Below, piece after piece: positions 1 to 3,112 of a stretch of DNA of 5,032 bases. The translations under genes were made by a program, and so were the position numbers. Numbering within the stretch: position 1 is the first letter of the stretch; each line of letters begins with the position of its first letter. The notes beneath the pieces are model-generated. The model saw only the letters and a program-made list of their open reading frames with translations. It was not told the DNA's origin and did not search any database. The stretch comes from an uncultured Alphaproteobacteria bacterium (lineage in GTDB: Bacteria > Pseudomonadota > Alphaproteobacteria > Rs-D84), in contig CANQCM010000070.1 of NCBI GenBank assembly GCA_947589625.1, positions 1 to 5,032 of the forward strand, read 5' to 3'.

Positions 1-666
1 ATGGTTATGAAAATAGATTGGCATAATGTGATTTTGAAATCTGTCCCGTATATTCTGTCAATTGCAGGTGGCGCAGTGCTGTTTTGGATTTCAAATAATT
101 ACACAGGCGATGAAAATGTGAACGATTTAATAGATAATATGTCCGCATCGCTGTTGTCTATTCCGTTGGTGTTTTTGCTGTATGATTATGCCAATTACCG
201 AATATCGCGGCGAATAAATAAAACACTGGCAGAAAATATGTCTGAACGTGTTGATGGGCTGATTATGAATCTGGCAGTTGTATTGGGCAGTGCGCTGGGT
301 GCGCGTCAGAATGTCAACATGAAATATATTCACCAAATCGCAGGCATGACCACAACCGAAATATCGCGCCGCATGAAAATTACAGGTGCCGTTGTTTCGC
401 AATTACGGGCGGCACATCACGAACTGGAAGATTTTATTTATAAAAATGCGCGTGCGAATATTTTGACATTGGACCAAGCAAACATTTTAACCAATTTGGC
501 GCGCGAAAGCCAACGGCTGATAAACCTGCACTTGTTTCGGCAAGATAGTCATTCTGCGGCAAAATATGTCAAAAATATATTCTTGCAATTGGCAGACTGG
601 CTGGATTCTGATATTGCGCCAAATTCAGCCGACCAATATTCGCCGCCACAAATGGCAGGCAAATAA
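1..666 (+). CDS. Uncharacterised membrane-anchored protein, 221 aa
   Basis: I do not recognise this protein. The frame is open from the first base of the window. Met1 and Met3 are both possible starts, and the ribosome binding site would lie outside the window, so the start is unverified and the gene could extend upstream. Two hydrophobic stretches lie near the N-terminus, at about residues 15-32 (ending in FWIS) and 49-61 (SLLSIPLVFLLYD), separated by a short acidic loop. This suggests a helical hairpin in the inner membrane. The basic segment after the second helix (YRISRRINK) suggests that the remaining 155 or so residues are cytoplasmic. That part is mostly helical and rich in Asn, Ala, Leu and Arg. 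Residues 118-137 (TEISRRMKITGAVVSQLR) look like a helix-turn-helix, but this is only a visual resemblance. The C-terminus (about 204-221) is Pro/Ser/Gln-rich and probably disordered. Codon use matches the operon downstream. No convincing terminator follows it. Confidence 0.75.
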   Translation: MVMKIDWHNVILKSVPYILSIAGGAVLFWISNNYTGDENVNDLIDNMSASLLSIPLVFLLYDYANYRISRRINKTLAENMSERVDGLIMNLAVVLGSALGARQNVNMKYIHQIAGMTTTEISRRMKITGAVVSQLRAAHHELEDFIYKNARANILTLDQANILTNLARESQRLINLHLFRQDSHSAAKYVKNIFLQLADWLDSDIAPNSADQYSPPQMAGK

Positions 667-691
667 AAGCATACCGATTGCGTATTTTTTC

Positions 692-720
692 TTGATTTTT
701 ATTTTTTTATATGTCAAAAT
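692..720 (+). promoter_or_regulatory. Probable sigma-70-like promoter of the tRNA-Lys gene
   Basis: TTGATT (692-697) is followed after 17 nt by CAAAAT (715-720). A TGT directly before the -10 gives an extended -10 (TGn). Each hexamer matches the consensus at 4 of 6 positions. The predicted start near 727 leaves a leader of about 33 nt before the tRNA. The surrounding DNA is very T-rich, so other alignments are possible. Confidence 0.4.
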
Positions 721-726
721 TGCCCC

Positions 727-755
727 CGAACATCAATGAAATGTTGATATGTTCG
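727..755 (+). other. Hairpin in the 5' leader of pre-tRNA-Lys
   Basis: CGAACAT (727-733) pairs perfectly with ATGTTCG (749-755). Inside it, CAA (734-736) can pair with TTG (744-746) across a two-base bulge. The hairpin ends four bases before the mature tRNA 5' end, where RNase P would cut. The C-run just upstream (723-727) is complementary to the first four G of the tRNA (760-763), which offers a pairing that competes with the acceptor stem. Confidence 0.45.
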
Positions 756-759
756 CTTT

Positions 760-835
760 GGGGACATAGCTCAGTTGGTAGAGCAAATGACTTTTAATCA
801 TTGGGTCCAGGGTTCGAGTCCCTGTGTCCCCACCA
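760..835 (+). tRNA. tRNA-Lys, anticodon UUU
   Basis: A complete 76-nt cloverleaf. The acceptor stem GGGGACA (760-766) pairs with TGTCCCC (825-831), with discriminator A832 and an encoded CCA (833-835). The D stem is GCTC/GAGC (769-772/781-784) around loop AGTTGGTA. The anticodon stem is AATGA/TCATT (786-790/798-802) with loop CTTTTAA, giving anticodon TTT at 793-795. The variable region is GGGTC (803-807). The T stem CAGGG/CCCTG (808-812/820-824) closes loop TTCGAGT. The anticodon and A discriminator fit lysine. A37 (position 796) is the site that carries t6A in ANN-decoding tRNAs, which the TcdA homologue encoded at 1684-2367 would be expected to modify further. The gene appears monocistronic, with its own promoter and terminator. 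Confidence 0.98.
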
Positions 836-845
836 AAATTCAATC

Positions 846-870
846 ACGCCGTACACGGCGTTTTTTATTT
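846..870 (+). terminator. Intrinsic terminator of tRNA-Lys
   Basis: ACGCCG (846-851) pairs with CGGCGT (856-861) around a TACA loop and is followed by a T-run (861-866, then ATTT). The hairpin begins 10 nt after the CCA end. Confidence 0.88.
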
Positions 871-874
871 CCTG

Positions 875-985
875 TCATTGTCCTTCGGTTCGAACTATTA
901 AGAAATCCTTAATAGTTGCCGCGCGCTCCAATTCGCCTTCTTTTAAGACATTTTTTACCCCGTATGCCAAGGGAATTTCATTTTT
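875..985 (-). pseudogene. Remnant of a RhuM-family gene
   Basis: The minus strand carries a 36-codon open stretch ending in TGA at 875-877, with an in-frame stop just upstream (986-988) and no good start codon. Its translation contains KNVLKEGELERAATIKDFLI followed by VRTEG. From memory, this resembles an N-terminal region of RhuM-family (Virulence_RhuM) proteins, where a pattern such as 'HIxNIFxEGELdxxatvkxFltvqxEG' precedes the conserved 'YNLDxIISVGYRV' block. The block that should follow is absent and both ends are cut, so this looks like a decayed fragment rather than a working gene. RhuM-type genes are often found in accessory or mobile regions, and the fragment lies directly behind a tRNA gene. 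The assignment rests on pattern memory, without any alignment. A chance open frame is the alternative. Confidence 0.45.
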
Positions 986-995
986 TTATAAATGA

Positions 996-1004
996 TGTTA
1001 TAAT
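996..1004 (+). promoter_or_regulatory. Extended -10 promoter of the tatD-like/tcdA operon, predicting a leaderless mRNA
   Basis: TGT (996-998) directly precedes a perfect TATAAT (999-1004), which is a textbook extended -10. The best -35 candidate (ATTTCA, 975-980, 18-nt spacer) is weak, as is usual for extended -10 promoters. Transcription should start about 6-9 nt after the -10, at roughly 1010-1013. This coincides with the ATG at 1011, so the first gene would have little or no 5' untranslated region. Confidence 0.7.
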
Positions 1005-1010
1005 TGGGTT

Positions 1011-1721
1011 ATGTATAAATTTATTGATGCACATTGCCATTTGACTGCGCCTGTTCAATCTGTGGAAAACGGGGGCTATATTTGTAATGCCACGCGCCCA
1101 TCTGATTGGTCATGTGTTCTGAAATTTGCTGAACAAAATAAAAATGTCGCGCCATGTGTTGGTGTGCACCCGTGGTATGTGGCAAGCGCAATCGGCAATT
1201 GGGCGCAAGATATGCGCGATATTTTAATTGCCACACCAAATGCAATGGTTGGGGAAATAGGGCTGGATTGCGCACGCGATAACATCGCAATGCAAATGTC
1301 TGTGTTTATTACGCAAATTGAGTTAGCCGCCCAATTACACCGCGCAATTCATGTTCATTGTGTTCGCGCATGGGATAAAATAGCCCAGATTTTTCGCACG
1401 CAGAAATTTACTCTGCCCGTTGTTTTTCATGGATTCCACGGCAACGCGCAAATTGTTAAGATGATGTCAGATTTATGCGATGCGTATTTTTCTGTATCAA
1501 ACGCGGATACAGATAAAATGCGCAATGTTATTTTGGCAATTCCGCGCGATAAAATTCTGGTGGAATCAGATAAAAATATGGGTATCGGTACCCGCGCGAT
1601 AATTCGCACAATGGCGCAAATTGCGCAAATCAAATCAATTTCAGAATCTGAAATTACACAAAATGCATTACAGGTGATTAAAAATGGACAGATTGGCACG
1701 GACGCGTTTATTATTCGGTGA
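1011..1721 (+). CDS. TatD-family metal-dependent hydrolase (putative DNase), 236 aa
   Basis: The protein belongs to the TatD branch of the amidohydrolase superfamily, TIM-barrel enzymes that use divalent metals to hydrolyse phosphodiesters and are often described as 3'-5' DNases. The expected metal-site motifs occur in order: DAHCH with His8 and His10, GVHPW at 51-55, GEIGLD with Glu82, HVHC with His116, VFHGF with His140, and ESD with Asp187. These match the family's HxH, GxHP, GEIGLD, IHxR, HCF and ETD signatures, though the more usual forms in the last three are 'HCR', 'LHCFSG' and 'ETDAP'. At 236 aa it is somewhat shorter than the typical 255-265 aa, and the C-terminal part is less conserved. 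I see no Shine-Dalgarno sequence before ATG 1011, which agrees with a leaderless transcript. Its 3' end overlaps the tcdA-like gene by 38 bp, so the two should be translationally coupled. The substrate cannot be told from sequence. Confidence 0.88.
   Translation: MYKFIDAHCHLTAPVQSVENGGYICNATRPSDWSCVLKFAEQNKNVAPCVGVHPWYVASAIGNWAQDMRDILIATPNAMVGEIGLDCARDNIAMQMSVFITQIELAAQLHRAIHVHCVRAWDKIAQIFRTQKFTLPVVFHGFHGNAQIVKMMSDLCDAYFSVSNADTDKMRNVILAIPRDKILVESDKNMGIGTRAIIRTMAQIAQIKSISESEITQNALQVIKNGQIGTDAFIIR
1672..1677 (+). promoter_or_regulatory. Internal Shine-Dalgarno site for the tcdA-like gene
   Basis: AGGTGA lies inside the end of the TatD-like reading frame, six bases before ATG 1684. It supports the overlapping start over any later one, as does the N-terminal sequence, which matches the TcdA family. 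Confidence 0.6.
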
Positions 1722-2367
1722 TGATGGGGTTGCAAAATTGCAAAATGCCACGGTTATGGTCGTTGGCTGTGGTGCAGTTGGTTCTTTTGCGACCGAGGCA
1801 CTGGCGCGCACAGGCATTGGACATTTGATTGTGGTTGATTTTGACACTGTTGCCCCGTCAAACATAAACCGCCAATTGATTGCAACATCTGAAAATATCG
1901 GCATGCCCAAGGTTGACGCCACAATTGCACGCGTGCGCCAAATCTCGCCAGATATTTGCGTTGATGCGTTTAATATGTTTTGGGACGCAGATTCTGATTT
2001 GCCCATGCGCCCCGATTTTATAATTGACGCAATTGATTCGCTAGATTCTAAAATCGCACTGTATGCGTGGGCGCAGAAAAATAAAATTCCATTTGCCGCC
2101 AGTATGGGCGCCGCGCGCAAAACGCGACCAGATAAAATTCGCATTGGTAAATTGTACCAGACATCTGTGTGTCCGTTGGCGGCGCGCGTTCGTAAATTGG
2201 CACGCGCGGAGACAATAGACGATTTTGATGTTGTATATTCAACAGAAACGCCCGCGCCCATCACGGGCGAAAACCTGCGCGAATTTGGATCTGTTATAAC
2301 GATAACAGGAACATTTGGGTTGTTTTTGGCAAATATTGCAATAGAACACATTTTGAAACTGCGGTAA
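1684..2367 (+). CDS. tcdA: TcdA-like tRNA threonylcarbamoyladenosine dehydratase (ThiF/E1-like), 227 aa
   Basis: The protein is a ThiF/MoeB/E1-like adenylating enzyme of the TcdA (CsdL, YgdL) type. TcdA uses ATP to cyclise t6A37 to ct6A37 in tRNAs that read ANN codons. Visible signatures are an N-terminal RTRLLFG segment, the Rossmann nucleotide loop VVGCGAVGS (Gly28, Gly30, Gly33), an EALARTGIG helix (39-46), the acidic end of beta-2 VVDFD (51-54), the NxNRQ motif (60-64) and IDAIDS (114-119) followed by Lys123. The NKIPF and TGTFG blocks (133-137, 209-212) also fit TcdA. It is shorter than the E. coli enzyme (about 268 aa), mainly in the segment before STE (186-188). The conserved Cys near the C-terminus of the E. 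coli protein appears replaced, since residues 196-201 read ENLREF. It overlaps the upstream gene by 38 bp and shares its promoter. A different ThiF-family activity is possible but less likely. Confidence 0.85.
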   Translation: MDRLARTRLLFGDDGVAKLQNATVMVVGCGAVGSFATEALARTGIGHLIVVDFDTVAPSNINRQLIATSENIGMPKVDATIARVRQISPDICVDAFNMFWDADSDLPMRPDFIIDAIDSLDSKIALYAWAQKNKIPFAASMGAARKTRPDKIRIGKLYQTSVCPLAARVRKLARAETIDDFDVVYSTETPAPITGENLREFGSVITITGTFGLFLANIAIEHILKLR

Positions 2368-2383
2368 TGTGTACCAGTGTTTT
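2358..2383 (+). terminator. Possible weak terminator overlapping the tcdA stop codon
   Basis: ACT-GGTA (2358-2366, with a GC bulge) can pair with TACC-AGT (2372-2378), followed by GTTTT. The stem is short and bulged and the T-run is poor. No better terminator is visible between here and the next promoter. The rest of 2384-2440 holds nothing I can identify. Confidence 0.2.
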
Positions 2384-2440
2384 GCCATAAAGTCCCAGAT
2401 TTCAGGACATAAGAACCTTTTCCTAAATGCGTATCTGACA

Positions 2441-2469
2441 TTGCAACGATGTAAAAAAACAGATATAAT
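2441..2469 (+). promoter_or_regulatory. Sigma-70-like promoter of the DUF378 gene
   Basis: TTGCAA (2441-2446), a 17-nt spacer, then a perfect TATAAT (2464-2469). The start is expected near 2476, giving a leader of about 44 nt. Confidence 0.8.
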
Positions 2470-2473
2470 GATT

Positions 2474-2491
2474 TTGTCTTAACCAAGACAA
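2474..2491 (+). other. 5' hairpin in the DUF378 mRNA leader
   Basis: TTGTCTT (2474-2480) pairs perfectly with AAGACAA (2485-2491) around an AACC loop. It sits at the predicted transcript 5' end, where a stem can protect the mRNA from 5'-end-dependent decay. The ribosome binding site, 14 nt further on, stays free. Confidence 0.45.
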
Positions 2492-2519
2492 TGTAAATCT
2501 TGAAAAGGAGAAAAAACAG

Positions 2520-2732
2520 ATGAGAGGACTTACAAACTGGGTATTAGAGCCATTGACATTCATCGGTGCCTTGAATTGGGGATTGATTGGAATCTTTGGT
2601 TTTGATTTAGTTGCATTTATATTTGGGTCTGGCACAATCGCCAGCAGCATCGTGTACAGCATAATTGGAATTGCTGCACTGGTATGGCTGATTTGGATTT
2701 TCATTGACAGACCTGTTCGCAACGAACGGTAA
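2520..2732 (+). CDS. DUF378 family small membrane protein, 70 aa
   Basis: A small integral inner-membrane protein of the DUF378 family (relatives of Bacillus YuzA). Its biochemical role is unknown. The family pattern is clear in residues 15-36, GALNWGLIGIFGFDLVAFIFG, where the 'IGALNWGL.G.F.FDLVA.IFG' core is diagnostic. A second hydrophobic helix spans about 41-63 (ASSIVYSIIGIAALVWLIWIF) and the tail is basic (DRPVRNER). Length is normal for the family. The start is well fixed by AAGGAG at 2505-2510, nine bases before ATG. It has its own promoter and terminator, so it is a monocistronic unit, and the strong promoter plus strong ribosome binding site suggest high expression. Confidence 0.9.
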   Translation: MRGLTNWVLEPLTFIGALNWGLIGIFGFDLVAFIFGSGTIASSIVYSIIGIAALVWLIWIFIDRPVRNER

Positions 2733-2756
2733 GAAAAACAAGTTTTCATGTCATTT

Positions 2757-2780
2757 AACGCCCCGTCTGGGGCGTTTTTT
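2757..2780 (+). terminator. Intrinsic terminator of the DUF378 gene
   Basis: AACGCCCC (2757-2764) pairs perfectly with GGGGCGTT (2769-2776) around loop GTCT, and T2775-T2780 form the U-tail. It is a strong, GC-rich terminator 25 nt after the stop codon. Confidence 0.95.
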
Positions 2781-2821
2781 ATGGGACGCGCGCGGAAAAA
2801 AATCCGCGAATAAAAATTTGC

Positions 2822-2850
2822 TTGCAATAAAAAATCACATATTGTATTCT
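2822..2850 (+). promoter_or_regulatory. Sigma-70-like promoter upstream of the structured RNA and surface-protein gene
   Basis: TTGCAA (2822-2827), a 17-nt spacer and TATTCT (2845-2850). The -35 sequence and spacing are identical to those of the DUF378 promoter. The expected start is near 2857. No comparably good promoter is visible between here and the ATG at 3113. Confidence 0.65.
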
Positions 2851-2856
2851 GCAATC

Positions 2857-3091
2857 AGAACCATAGATTTGGTTCGGGGCTGTCACAGGTCCATGCTTCA
2901 TCGATGCAGTTGAAAAGGCGTCGTTAAAACCCGATGAAATTTCCGTGCTGCATCGTAGTTATAAAACCCTGACGAAAATACGTCGGGGGGCTGGTGGTTA
3001 TACAACACGATTAAATCGGAAGACCATCGGAATCAATATGAAGCTGATTTGTGAACTCCCCGACCACCTGCACACGGTGGTTTAATTTTTT
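2857..3091 (+). ncRNA. Structured RNA of unknown family (leader or small RNA), about 235 nt
   Basis: This stretch between promoter and terminator folds into a branched structure that can be traced by eye. A long closing helix joins its ends: CGGGG/CCCCG (2875-2879/3058-3062), a 3x3 internal loop, TCACA/TGTGA (2883-2887/3050-3054), G-U and A-U pairs with small bulges, then GCTTCAT/ATGAAGC (2895-2901/3038-3044). Arm A follows at once, CGATGCAG/CTGCATCG (2902-2909/2948-2955), with an inner stem 2919-2923/2932-2936. Arm B is CCCTGACG/CGTCGGGG (2967-2974/2981-2988) around AAAATA. Arm C is CTGGTGGTT/GACCATCGG (2991-2999/3022-3030, with G-U pairs), capped by CGAT/ATCG (3008-3011/3015-3018). An intrinsic terminator closes it. 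I find no SRP, RNase P, tmRNA, 5S or familiar riboswitch signature. With the surface-protein ATG 22 nt beyond, it may be that gene's regulatory leader. An open frame runs through 2867-3085 but has no credible start. Confidence 0.55.
3063..3091 (+). terminator. Intrinsic terminator or attenuator before the surface-protein gene
   Basis: ACCACC (3063-3068) pairs with GGTGGT (3076-3081) around a seven-base loop, followed by TT, AA and T6 (3086-3091). The tail is slightly interrupted, so termination may be partial. Its 5' arm touches the end of the long closing helix of the preceding RNA. The next gene starts 22 nt later without its own visible promoter, which fits regulated read-through. Confidence 0.65.
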
Positions 3092-3112
3092 AACAAACCA
3101 AAGGGGAAAATA

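Noticed and set aside
811..893. GGTTCGA repeated at 811-817 (tRNA T-arm) and 887-893, as a possible attachment-site duplication
   Set aside because: Only seven bases match and the flanking sequence does not extend the similarity, so chance is sufficient.
801..995. A 64-codon + strand frame starting inside the tRNA
   Set aside because: Its start lies in the tRNA-Lys anticodon arm and it runs through the terminator, with no ribosome binding site and low-complexity content.
1668..2486. A 272-codon minus-strand frame antisense to the tcdA-like gene
   Set aside because: It is a shadow of a gene with clear family motifs on the + strand, and its N-terminal part crosses the DUF378 promoter and leader.
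2423..2854. A 143-codon minus-strand frame across the DUF378 gene
   Set aside because: It is antisense to a confidently assigned small membrane protein and to its promoter and terminator, with no supporting signals of its own.
2704..2913. A 69-codon + strand frame after the DUF378 gene
   Set aside because: It overlaps the end of the DUF378 gene, passes through the strong terminator and the next promoter, and has no plausible ribosome binding site or similarity.
2991..3060. Resemblance of CTGGTGGTTATA to the start of 5S rRNA
   Set aside because: The similarity stops after about 12 bases and the conserved 5S loops and helices are absent.
2867..3085. An open frame of 72 codons through the structured RNA, ending ...ELPDHLHTVV and TAA
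   Set aside because: It begins right after a TAG, has no ATG, GTG or TTG start with a ribosome binding site near its 5' end, and matches no family I know. The RNA pairing explains the sequence better, but a remnant coding region cannot be fully excluded.
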